DNA of 64,000 nucleotides from Brooklawnia sp032229645 (GTDB lineage Bacteria; Actinomycetota; Actinomycetes; Propionibacteriales; Propionibacteriaceae): contig CAVRLB010000010.1 of the NCBI GenBank assembly GCA_963722295.1, positions 124,001 to 188,000 on the forward strand, in the 5' to 3' direction. Within the stretch, counting starts at the first letter, position 1; each line of letters begins with the position of its first letter. The position numbers were made by a program, and so were the translations under genes. Shown piece after piece: positions 24,880-32,883 of the stretch. The notes under the pieces were generated by a model. It was not told where the DNA came from. It made no database searches and was given only the letters and a program-made list of their open reading frames with translations.

Positions 24880-27526
24880 AACGTCCGCCGGCCAGGTAGC
24901 GGATGACCAGCGCGATGCCGGCCAGCACACCTCCGGCGAAACCACCACCGGGATTGTTGTGGCCGGCGAAGAGCAGGTAAAGCGAGAAGAGCACCAGCGG
25001 ATGGAAGACCAGCCGGGCGCCGATCTCGAAGATCAACGAGCGGCGGACCGGAGCGAGCGTGGCCGCGCCGGACAGCCAGGTGCGGCCACGGTGCACCGAC
25101 GCCGGCTGATGCGGATCCGGCGGTTGAGTGAACCTCGACACCATCAGCTCTGCTTCGGCGGCGCGCGAGGTGCTGCGTCCCCACACCTGCGGCGATCTGA
25201 CCGCTGACTTCAAGACTTCGCGCAGTTCTGCCGGACGAGCACGCTCGCGGATGAAGATCAAGGACGCCACACCGGTCGCCGCCGCGAGCAGCACCGATAT
25301 CTCGCCCATGGTGTCCCAGGCACGAGTGTCGACCAGGGTCACGTTGACGATATTGCGTCCGTAGCCGAAGGTATAGACCTCTTCGGGGTAATGCACCGTG
25401 ACCGGCGGATCGACGCGCGCCGAGACCGCGATCCAGCCGAGCAACGCGACGGCAGCGCCGACGATCGCACCGGTGATGATCCGCCTGGCGTGGTCGGAGC
25501 CGAACGGCCGGTTGGAGAAATAGGGTGGCAAGCGGCGCAACACGAGCACCATCACCACCAAGGTGACGGTCTCGACCAGTGCCTGGGTGAGCGCCAGATC
25601 GGGAGCACCCTGCAGGGCGAAGAGCAGCGCTGTCGCATAGCCGATGAACGCGGTCAGCATCACGGCTTTCATCCGGCGACGCGAGCGGACGACCAGTACC
25701 GCCGCCACGCAAGCCAGCACGACGATGCCGCCCTGCACCGGGGTGTCCCACAACCTGGGCGCGACCATGGCGGGCACGTCCCCGACGATCACCAGCAGCG
25801 CGCCGGCACCCACCATCGTCAGCAGGATGACCGTGAGGTAGTTGGGCAGCGAGCCGGTCTGGATCAACGCCGTGATATCGGCGGAGCCGTTGTTGAGCCC
25901 GGAGGTGATCTTCCGGTAAACCTTGTCGGCGGCCGGGACGCTGACCTGCGCTTGCAGCCTGGCGACCCGAGCACGGAGGACGAAGAGCACGATGCCGCCG
26001 CCGATCACCAGGACGGTCGCCGCGAACGGTAAACCGAAACCGCCCCACAAGGTGAGATGCCCGTCATGACCGGGTACGGTCTGCGCGAAGGGGGCGAGCA
26101 TCCGGTCCATCGGGCCGGGCATCGCACCGGCGATCAGGCCGGCCAGGGCGAGGATCCCGACGGGCAGGCCGAGCCGGGGATCCAGGCGATGCGGGGAGGC
26201 AGGATCGACGCCGGGCTTGGTGGCGAAGGCGCCCCACCAGAACCTCAGGGTGTAACCGACGGTGAAAATCGAACCGATGACGATGACCGCGAAGACCAGC
26301 CACTGTGACTCGTGGACGAATGCCTCGAGGGCCGCCTCCTTCGCTACATATCCGAGCAGCGGTGGCAGGCCTGCCATGGATGCCGCCGCCAGCGTCGCAG
26401 CGGTGGTGAAGGCGGGCATCGCTCGTCCGACGCCGGACAGCTCACGCAGATCGCGAGTGCCGAACTCATGATCGATCGCTCCGACGACGAGGAAGAGCGA
26501 CGCCTTGAACATCGCATGTGCGCAGAGCATCGCGAGCCCCGCCAGCGCGACGGCGCGCTCGCCATAGCCGACGAGCACCATGATCAGGCCGAGCTGCGAG
26601 ACGGTACCGAAGGCGAGCAGCAGTTTGAGGTCGTGCTGGCGCAGCGCGCGATAGCCTCCGATGATCATGGTCGCCAGCCCCACGACCACGATGATCGGAC
26701 GCCAGACTCCGATGGCGGCAAAGCCGGGCGCGAGCCGTGCGACCAGGTAGATGCCGGCCTTGACCATCGCTGCCGCGTGCAGGTAGCCGCTGACCGGAGT
26801 GGGGGCGGCCATCGCTGCGGGTAGCCAGAAGTGGAAGGGTATCTGGGCCGACTTGGTGAGGGCGCCGAGCAGAATCAGCACCACCGCGGTCGGCACCAGC
26901 GCCGTCGGGGCGCCCTGCCCCAGACTCCCATCGGCGGCCGCCCGGACGAGATCGGAGAGCGAGAACGAGCCGCCGGGGACCACGCCGAGCATGATCAGCC
27001 CGGCGAGCATCGCCAGCCCGCCGAAGGCGGTGACGGTGATGGCCTGCATCGCCGCCACCCGGGAGGGCTGCCGGTCGTGGTAGTGGCCGATGAGCAGGAA
27101 ACTGAAGACGGTCGTCAGCTCCCAGAAGAGGTAGACGATCAGCGTGTTATCGGAGGTGACAAGCCCGAACATCGCGCCCGCGAAGGCGACGAAGACGCCG
27201 CCGAAGCGTCCCAGGTGGCCCGCGTTGCGGCCGAAATAGCCCCAGCAGTAGATCAGGATGAGCATCCCGACGCCGCTGACGATCAGGGTCATCAGCCAGC
27301 TCAGCACGTCGAACCGGAAGGCCAGTTCGAGGCCGAGTTCTGGCACCCAGCCGACGGACTGGGTCGGGAACGCTCCCTCGAAGACCGCGCTGGTCTGCGC
27401 GAGCGCCCAGATCAGCGTGCTCGCAGGCACCAGCGCCAGCATCCCGAAGGCTTTGCGTCCGAAGGCGGAGAACGACGCGGGGGCAAGCATGGCTGCCACT
27501 GCGTAGACGCAGAGCAGCTGTATCAA
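24752..27526 (-). CDS. mrpA: Mrp Na+/H+ antiporter subunit A with truncated fused MnhB domain
   Basis: 924 residues in the frame as given. An N-terminal NuoL-like antiporter module (about 1-480, with FWELTTVFSFLLIGHY and the HAAAMVKAGIYLVAR channel motif) is followed by the MrpA-specific DUF4040 segment (GAPDLALTQALVETVTLVVMVLVLRRLPP), a further helix pair, and the first half of an MnhB domain. The last 25 or so residues, after GGRYELALAIRV, have no homology because a one-base shift near 24844 moves the rest of MnhB into the next frame. Repaired, the fused MrpAB would be about 1,035 residues. First gene of the operon, which builds a large Na+/H+ antiporter for pH and salt homeostasis. Confidence 0.88.
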   Translation of the reverse strand: MIQLLCVYAVAAMLAPASFSAFGRKAFGMLALVPASTLIWALAQTSAVFEGAFPTQSVGWVPELGLELAFRFDVLSWLMTLIVSGVGMLILIYCWGYFGRNAGHLGRFGGVFVAFAGAMFGLVTSDNTLIVYLFWELTTVFSFLLIGHYHDRQPSRVAAMQAITVTAFGGLAMLAGLIMLGVVPGGSFSLSDLVRAAADGSLGQGAPTALVPTAVVLILLGALTKSAQIPFHFWLPAAMAAPTPVSGYLHAAAMVKAGIYLVARLAPGFAAIGVWRPIIVVVGLATMIIGGYRALRQHDLKLLLAFGTVSQLGLIMVLVGYGERAVALAGLAMLCAHAMFKASLFLVVGAIDHEFGTRDLRELSGVGRAMPAFTTAATLAAASMAGLPPLLGYVAKEAALEAFVHESQWLVFAVIVIGSIFTVGYTLRFWWGAFATKPGVDPASPHRLDPRLGLPVGILALAGLIAGAMPGPMDRMLAPFAQTVPGHDGHLTLWGGFGLPFAATVLVIGGGIVLFVLRARVARLQAQVSVPAADKVYRKITSGLNNGSADITALIQTGSLPNYLTVILLTMVGAGALLVIVGDVPAMVAPRLWDTPVQGGIVVLACVAAVLVVRSRRRMKAVMLTAFIGYATALLFALQGAPDLALTQALVETVTLVVMVLVLRRLPPYFSNRPFGSDHARRIITGAIVGAAVALLGWIAVSARVDPPVTVHYPEEVYTFGYGRNIVNVTLVDTRAWDTMGEISVLLAAATGVASLIFIRERARPAELREVLKSAVRSPQVWGRSTSRAAEAELMVSRFTQPPDPHQPASVHRGRTWLSGAATLAPVRRSLIFEIGARLVFHPLVLFSLYLLFAGHNNPGGGFAGGVLAGIALVIRYLAGGRYELALAIRVRPGATAGHRHGTGHHRSAGTGALRRHHPADHRL

Positions 27527-27637
27527 GAGGCCCTCCGAGGCTGGTCAGAGTCTTGGGATTCTCTTAGAGGCTAGCAGGACGCCCAACCCCCGCGGACGAC
27601 CCGAGCGGGGTCTTCGCACGCCTGTAACGCAGGGGGC

Positions 27638-27657
27638 CCGGGCGGATCGAGGCCCGG
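27638..27657 (-). terminator. Weak hairpin after lysS
   Basis: CCGGGC (27638-27643) pairs with GCCCGG (27652-27657) over eight bases, directly beyond the lysS stop on the minus strand. It has no T-run. Confidence 0.35.
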
Positions 27658-27659
27658 TC

Positions 27660-29189
27660 TCAGCCTTGCGGACGAAGCAGCGGAAACAGAATAGTCTCCC
27701 GGATGCCCGCATCGGTGAAGAGCATGATCAGACGATCGATTCCCATGCCCATGCCGCCCATCGGGGGGGCACCCTGCTCCAGCGCGGCGAGGAAGTCCTC
27801 GTCCAGCTGCATCGCCTCGGGGTCGCCGGCGGCTGCTGCCAGCGACTGCGAGGTGAGGATCTCGCGCTGGACGATCGGGTCGATCAACTCGTTGAAGCCG
27901 GTTGCCCGCTCCACGCCGCCGATGATCAGGTCCCACGCCTCGATCAGGCCCGGCTTGCTGCGATGCCTGCGGGCCAGCGGCTGCGCGACTTCGGGGAAAT
28001 CGCAGACGAACGTCGGGTTGATCAGGTCGGGTTCGACCAGGTGCTCGTAGAGCTCCATGACGAGTTTTCCGTTGCCCCAGGCCGGATCACATTCGATCTC
28101 GCGAGCGTCGAAGAACGTGTGCAGCCGCGAAACCGGGGTCTCGACGTCCACTTGCTCGCCGACCGCTTCGCTGACCGAGTCGTAGATCGGCAGCCACTGC
28201 CACTCGGCGTCCAGGTCGATCACCTTGCCGTCGGCACGCTCGATCTGGTGAATGCCCGCGATATCGGCGGCGTTCATGATCATCGTCTTGGTGAGTTCGG
28301 CGATTGTCTTGTCGTCGCCCCACGACTGGTAGGCCTCCAGCATGGTGAATTCGGCCGAGTGGGTCGAGTCGATGCCCTCGTTGCGGAAGATGCGTCCGAT
28401 CTCGTAGACCGAATCCGCGCCGCCGACCATCGCCCGCTTGAGGTAGAGCTCGAGCGCGATGCGCAGCGTCATGTCGATGTCGAACGCGTTGAGGTGAGTG
28501 GTGAACGGACGAGCCGCCGCGCCGCCGTGCACCAATTGCAAGGTGGGGGTCTCGATCTCAAGGAAGCCGGCGGAATCGAGGGTCTCGCGCAGGCCTCGGG
28601 TGATCGCCGAACGCAGCCGCACGATGTCGCGGGCCTCGGGACGCGCGATCAGGTCGGCGTAGCGCTGCCGCACCCGCGATTCCTCGGATAGCTCTTTGTG
28701 CAATGCAGGTAGCGGGCGAAGCGCCTTGCTGGCGATCTTCCATTGCGTGGCCATCACCGACAGTTCACCGCGACGCGAGGAGATCACGCGTCCGCGCACC
28801 CAGACGAAGTCGCCCAGGTCGACGTCGCCCTTCCACGCGGCCAGCGCCTGCTCGCCGACCTCGGCCAGCGAGATCATCACCTGCAACCGCTCACCGCTGG
28901 AGGCCTGGTTGAAACCGTCTTGCAGGGTGGCGAAGCACAGCTTTCCCGTGTTGCGCAGGAAGACCACGCGTCCGCCGATCTCGACGATCTCCTGGGTCTC
29001 CTGGCCGGCCTGCAGATCGGGCCAGCCGGCGCGCACCTGGGCCAGCGTATGGGTGCGGCTCATGTCGACGGGGTACGGCTCGCGTTCGGTGCCGATCAGC
29101 CGCGCGCGCTTCTCGCGGCGCACCTGCTGTTGTTCGGAGATCTCGGCGAGATCCGCGGCTGTGCTGGTTTCGGCTGGCTGGTCAGTCAC
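27660..29189 (-). CDS. lysS: Lysyl-tRNA synthetase, class II
   Basis: 509 residues, the normal length for bacterial LysS. An N-terminal OB-fold anticodon-binding domain (about 60-165) is followed by the class II core. Motif 2 is FRNEGIDSTHSAEFTMLE and motif 3 is GGMGMGIDRLIMLFTD near the C terminus. The enzyme charges tRNA-Lys with lysine at the expense of ATP. It is monocistronic by spacing, 133 bases from mrpA and 70 bases from the next gene upstream. Confidence 0.97.
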   Translation of the reverse strand: MTDQPAETSTAADLAEISEQQQVRREKRARLIGTEREPYPVDMSRTHTLAQVRAGWPDLQAGQETQEIVEIGGRVVFLRNTGKLCFATLQDGFNQASSGERLQVMISLAEVGEQALAAWKGDVDLGDFVWVRGRVISSRRGELSVMATQWKIASKALRPLPALHKELSEESRVRQRYADLIARPEARDIVRLRSAITRGLRETLDSAGFLEIETPTLQLVHGGAAARPFTTHLNAFDIDMTLRIALELYLKRAMVGGADSVYEIGRIFRNEGIDSTHSAEFTMLEAYQSWGDDKTIAELTKTMIMNAADIAGIHQIERADGKVIDLDAEWQWLPIYDSVSEAVGEQVDVETPVSRLHTFFDAREIECDPAWGNGKLVMELYEHLVEPDLINPTFVCDFPEVAQPLARRHRSKPGLIEAWDLIIGGVERATGFNELIDPIVQREILTSQSLAAAAGDPEAMQLDEDFLAALEQGAPPMGGMGMGIDRLIMLFTDAGIRETILFPLLRPQG

Positions 29190-29259
29190 CCGGGCATTCT
29201 AGCCGGGACGACCTGGCCCCGGTCGGCTCTGGTGGCTGCGGTGAACATCATGAGCCAGA

Positions 29260-30177
29260 TCAGGCGATAGGACCCTCCAGACCCCTGGCGATGATCAGCG
29301 CAGCGTTCTCGTCCAGGCCGGCCAGCTTCGCATCCGCCGGCAGATCTGCCGGACGCAGCGCGATCTTGAGTCCAAAGCTGACGTCCCCAGCCGCCTGGAT
29401 CGCGGCGGCTACCTCGGCCGCGCCAAGCAACGAGCTGTCGGGGGCCACCGCGGTACCGGCCAGCGGCACATGCTGATCGGCCCAGGCATCGCCCCAGGCA
29501 CTGGGGACGTCGGTGCAGCTGGAGAAGCCGACGTGACGCAGCCAGCCGGAAACCGCTGCCGTCTTGATCTGCTCCAATGGGGTGTCGGCGCTGCGGCCTT
29601 CGATGGCGCTGCGCGCCCAGTTGATCACCAGGCCCCAGCCGATCTGCGGCGCAGCGGCCGAGACCTGCTCCAGTACGGCAATCTCGTCATCAAGGCTGAG
29701 GTAGCCCTTCTGCGGAGCCTGGCCTTCGACGTGGGCGTCACAGTGCTCCACCCAGAGCTGGACGCCGCCCCAGTCGAGCCCGGCGAGTTCGATCAACGAC
29801 TCGGCGAACGTGCTCGCGTCCGCCTTGCCGGTGGGAGCCGAATGCAATTGCACGGCCTTGATCTGGTGTCCGTCGACGACCAGCTTGGCCACCGCCGCGG
29901 CCTCACCACGCGCCCATTCCAGAGCGCGCTGGCGTCCGGGCTCATCGGGCGACGCCAGACCGAAATCGGGGTCCTTGGCGTTGTGACCGGTGGTACCGGG
30001 AACGCCGCTGACGATAGCGGGCAGATCGGCCGGCGCGCCGTCGGGCCACGCCAACTTGTCCGCGTAACCCAGTTCCAGTCCACCCAGCCAATCGCGCAGC
30101 GCCAGCTCGCGCACGAACTCGCGGCGGGTCTGGTCGTCGGCGGGCCACGTATTGTAGGCGGACGAGAACAGTTTCAT
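29260..30177 (-). CDS. DUF4862-like protein, probable TIM barrel
   Basis: 305 residues from ATG 30177, which has AGGGAG about 6 bases upstream. The open frame extends further 5' but without coding character. I recognise the opening (SAYNTWPADDQTRREFVREL and GLELGYADKLAWPDG) as resembling DUF4862 proteins. These look like xylose-isomerase-type TIM barrels, with acidic and His residues in QLHSAPTG, LWVEHCDAH and GWGLVINWARSAIEG. The family has no established reaction; a sugar or polyol role is a guess from the fold. The gene stands alone and is divergent from the TetR gene. Confidence 0.6.
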   Translation of the reverse strand: MKLFSSAYNTWPADDQTRREFVRELALRDWLGGLELGYADKLAWPDGAPADLPAIVSGVPGTTGHNAKDPDFGLASPDEPGRQRALEWARGEAAAVAKLVVDGHQIKAVQLHSAPTGKADASTFAESLIELAGLDWGGVQLWVEHCDAHVEGQAPQKGYLSLDDEIAVLEQVSAAAPQIGWGLVINWARSAIEGRSADTPLEQIKTAAVSGWLRHVGFSSCTDVPSAWGDAWADQHVPLAGTAVAPDSSLLGAAEVAAAIQAAGDVSFGLKIALRPADLPADAKLAGLDENAALIIARGLEGPIA

Positions 30178-30277
30178 GTCAGACTCCCTCGGTCTTCGTT
30201 GGCTCCAGTTTGGGTCCGGTCGGTGGGCACAAGTCTGGCACGAACGATCCGGCCCCCAGGAACAGCTGCCAACAGTT

Positions 30278-30389
30278 GCAGCGGCCACCGAAATGCCGGC
30301 AGCCTCTGCGACTATCGATAGCTGCTGTGACCCACTGAGCCGCCACGACCGTGACCTCACCGGTGGCAATGACTATCGATAGCTGCTAC
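30278..30389. repeat. Dispersed 13-base unit, cluster B, with 17-bp direct repeat
   Basis: Units at 30278-30290 (minus; GCAGCGGCCACCG), 30297-30309 (CGGCAGCCTCTGC), 30316-30327 (CGATAGCTGCTG) and 30377-30389 (CGATAGCTGCTAC). The last two lie within an exact 17-bp direct repeat, GACTATCGATAGCTGCT, at 30310-30326 and 30371-30387. The cluster sits in the divergent promoter region between the DUF4862-like gene and tetR. Confidence 0.65.
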
Positions 30390-30406
30390 GACCACCGGGT
30401 CATTTG

Positions 30407-30424
30407 TGAGTGAGCGCTCACTCA
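30407..30424. promoter_or_regulatory. Perfect 18-bp palindromic TetR operator
   Basis: TGAGTGAGCGCTCACTCA is identical to its reverse complement and ends 17 bases before the TetR start codon. TetR-family operators of the form TGAGTGA-N-TCACTCA are well known. Its position implies autorepression of the regulator and of the coupled ABC exporter genes. Confidence 0.8.
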
Positions 30425-30440
30425 GCTACAGTTATCCGCC

Positions 30441-31148
30441 GTGGGTAGAGCGCAAGCCATGTCGCCGGACGAGCGTCGCCAGGCCATCATCGAAGCCACC
30501 AGACCCTTGCTGGTCTCCGGTGGCGGCCAGTTCACCATCAAGGAGGTCGCGGAAGCCGCAGGCATCGCCGAAGGCACCATCTTCCGTGTCTTCGCGTCCA
30601 AACAGGAGATCATCAACGCGGTCGTCGCAGACGTACTCGACACCGGATCGTTGTGCCGCCGGATCGCGGCACTGCCGGACCAGCCCGACTTCACGACCCA
30701 TCTGGCGGCCCTGATCGCCATCCTGACCGAAGATGTGGACGCGACCCACGCCGCGTTCACCGCTGCCCGGCTCGGCGGCTGCGACGGGCTGGTCCCGCCA
30801 CCACAGCAGGACGGCAGTGCACCGCCGAGCAGCCACGGCGGCATGCCCCACCAGGAGCATCACCGGCGTGGCAAGAACGGCTTCCAGGAGCGCAACAGCA
30901 AGGTGCGCGAAGCCATCATCGCATCGCTTCAGCCGTGGGCATCCCGGCTTCGGCTGCCTGTCGAACAGGCGGCCTTCCTGATTCAGAGCACCGCCTTCAG
31001 CGCCCTCCACTTCGTCTTCGACGACCGGTTCCTGTCTGATCCAGCATTGCTGGCCGACACTCTCACCTACGGCATCTACAGCGGTCATCCCGATGGGCCC
31101 ACTCAGGCGCAGCAGGTCACCCATCGCCGCAATCTCTCTAAGGACTGA
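30441..31148 (+). CDS. TetR family transcriptional regulator
   Basis: 235 residues, GTG start at 30441. The N-terminal helix-turn-helix occupies about 12-60 (FTIKEVAEAAGIAEGTIFRVFASKQEII). The ligand-binding domain is all-helical, with a His/Gly/Gln-rich loop around 118-150 (SSHGGMPHQEHHRRG) that could be flexible or bind metal. The ABC exporter pair follows directly, one base after this stop, so the regulator almost certainly controls its own operon through the palindrome just upstream. The inducer is unknown, probably a compound the exporter removes. Confidence 0.9.
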   Translation: MGRAQAMSPDERRQAIIEATRPLLVSGGGQFTIKEVAEAAGIAEGTIFRVFASKQEIINAVVADVLDTGSLCRRIAALPDQPDFTTHLAALIAILTEDVDATHAAFTAARLGGCDGLVPPPQQDGSAPPSSHGGMPHQEHHRRGKNGFQERNSKVREAIIASLQPWASRLRLPVEQAAFLIQSTAFSALHFVFDDRFLSDPALLADTLTYGIYSGHPDGPTQAQQVTHRRNLSKD

Positions 31149-31149
31149 C

Positions 31150-32883
31150 ATGCTTTTCAAGCTCATCGGCCGGTATATCCGGCCCTATCGCCGCGAACTC
31201 ATCGCCGTGCTGATATTGCAGCTGATCTCGGCTGTGGCGTCCCTGCTGCTGCCGAGCCTCAACGCCAGCATCATCGATGACGGCGTCGCCACCGGAGACA
31301 CCGGCTTCATCCTCAACCACGGCGCGATCATGCTCTCGGTTGCGCTGGTCCAGGGTCTTTGCCAGATCGCCGCGGTCTATTTCGCGGCACGGATCGCCAT
31401 GTCATTCGGACGCGATGTGCGCGCCGGGGTCTTCGACAAGACGCTGTCGTTCAGCGTCCGTGAGATGAACCAGTTCGGTGCGCCGTCGCTGATCACCCGG
31501 TCCACCAATGACGTCCAGCAGGTGCAGATGCTGATCTTGATGACCTGCGCCATCATGATCACCGCACCTATGACGATGATCGGCGGCGTCGTCATGGCGC
31601 TTCGCGAAGATGTCGGTCTGAGCTGGCTCATCGTGGTCGCCGTCATCCTGCTCGGCACGGTCGTGGGCATCATCGTGGCCAGGATGACCCCGCTCTTCCA
31701 GGCCAACCAGCGCAAGATCGACAGCCTCAACCAGGTCGTCCGCGAGCAGATCACCGGTATCCGCGTGATCCGGGCATTCAATCGCGAGCCTCTTGAGCGC
31801 GAGCGTTTCCGTGCGGCCAATGACTCGTTGATGCAGCTCGGCTATGCCATCGGCGGACTGTTCGCCGTGCTCTTCCCCTTCGTCATGCTGGTCATGAACA
31901 TGGGCAGCGTCTCGGTCATGTGGTTCGGCGGTCATCGAGTGGATTCCGGTGAGATGGAGATCGGCCAGCTGACTGCCTATCTCACCTACCTCATGCAGAT
32001 CCTGATGAGCGTGCTGATGGCCACCATGATGGGCATGATGGCGCCGCGCGCCGTCGTCTGCGCCGAGCGCATCATGGAGGTCCTCAACACCGAAACCACC
32101 GTTGTTCCGCCGGCCAACCCGGTCACCGCGCTGTCCCAGACCGGCACCGTCCGCTTCGAGAACGTCGAGTTCAGCTATCCGGGCGCGGAAGCACCAGTGC
32201 TGAGCGGCATCTCTTTCGAGTTGCGGCCCGGCCAGACCACAGCCGTGGTTGGTTCGACCGGTGCCGGCAAGACGACCCTGGTCAATCTGATCCCCCGGCT
32301 CTTCGACGCCACCGGTGGACGAGTGCTGGTCGACGGTGTCGACGTGCGCGAGATCGACCCCGATCTGCTCTGGTCGCGGATCGGTCTGGTGCCGCAGAAG
32401 CCTTACCTGTTCAGCGGCACCGTCGCGTCCAATATGCGTTACGGACGACCCGATGCCACCGATGAGCAGCTCTGGGAAGCACTGACGATCGCGCAGGCGG
32501 CCGACTTCGTCTCCGAAATGGACCTCACCGTCGACGCGGCGATCGCTCAGGGCGGCACCAATGTCTCCGGCGGCCAGCGCCAGCGGCTCTCAATCGCCCG
32601 CGCTTTGGTGAAGCGCCCCGAGATCTACGTCTTCGACGACGCATTCAGTGCCCTGGACGTCGCGACGGATGCGCGGCTGCGAGCCGCCCTAGGGGGCTGG
32701 GCCGCCGATGCGTCGGTGCTCATCGTGGCACAGCGCATCTCGACGGTGCGGCAAGCCGACCAGATCATCGTCTTGGACGATGGAACCATCGCCGGCATCG
32801 GCACCCACGAAGAACTAATGGACAGCTGTCAGACCTACCGCGAGATCGTCGAGTCGCAGCTGAGCGTGGAGGAGGCAGCATGA
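31150..32883 (+). CDS. ABC exporter half-transporter, subunit 1 (degenerate-site partner)
   Basis: 577 residues from ATG 31150 (AAGGA just upstream). A six-helix exporter membrane domain (about 1-310) is fused to an ATPase domain with Walker A GSTGAGKTT (about 366-374), signature SGGQR (473-477) and Walker B VFDD, where Asp497 replaces the catalytic glutamate. That change, together with the altered signature in the partner, is the hallmark of heterodimeric exporters (BmrCD, TM287/288) with one non-hydrolysing ATP site. It overlaps the next gene by four bases. The likely substrates are drugs, lipids or peptides. Confidence 0.92.
   Translation: MLFKLIGRYIRPYRRELIAVLILQLISAVASLLLPSLNASIIDDGVATGDTGFILNHGAIMLSVALVQGLCQIAAVYFAARIAMSFGRDVRAGVFDKTLSFSVREMNQFGAPSLITRSTNDVQQVQMLILMTCAIMITAPMTMIGGVVMALREDVGLSWLIVVAVILLGTVVGIIVARMTPLFQANQRKIDSLNQVVREQITGIRVIRAFNREPLERERFRAANDSLMQLGYAIGGLFAVLFPFVMLVMNMGSVSVMWFGGHRVDSGEMEIGQLTAYLTYLMQILMSVLMATMMGMMAPRAVVCAERIMEVLNTETTVVPPANPVTALSQTGTVRFENVEFSYPGAEAPVLSGISFELRPGQTTAVVGSTGAGKTTLVNLIPRLFDATGGRVLVDGVDVREIDPDLLWSRIGLVPQKPYLFSGTVASNMRYGRPDATDEQLWEALTIAQAADFVSEMDLTVDAAIAQGGTNVSGGQRQRLSIARALVKRPEIYVFDDAFSALDVATDARLRAALGGWAADASVLIVAQRISTVRQADQIIVLDDGTIAGIGTHEELMDSCQTYREIVESQLSVEEAA

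Noticed and set aside
24752..24948. Programmed ribosomal frameshift in mrpA
   Set aside because: Both frames are open, but no slippery heptamer or clear downstream structure is visible, so a plain indel or sequencing error is more economical. Kept as a finding for the split itself.
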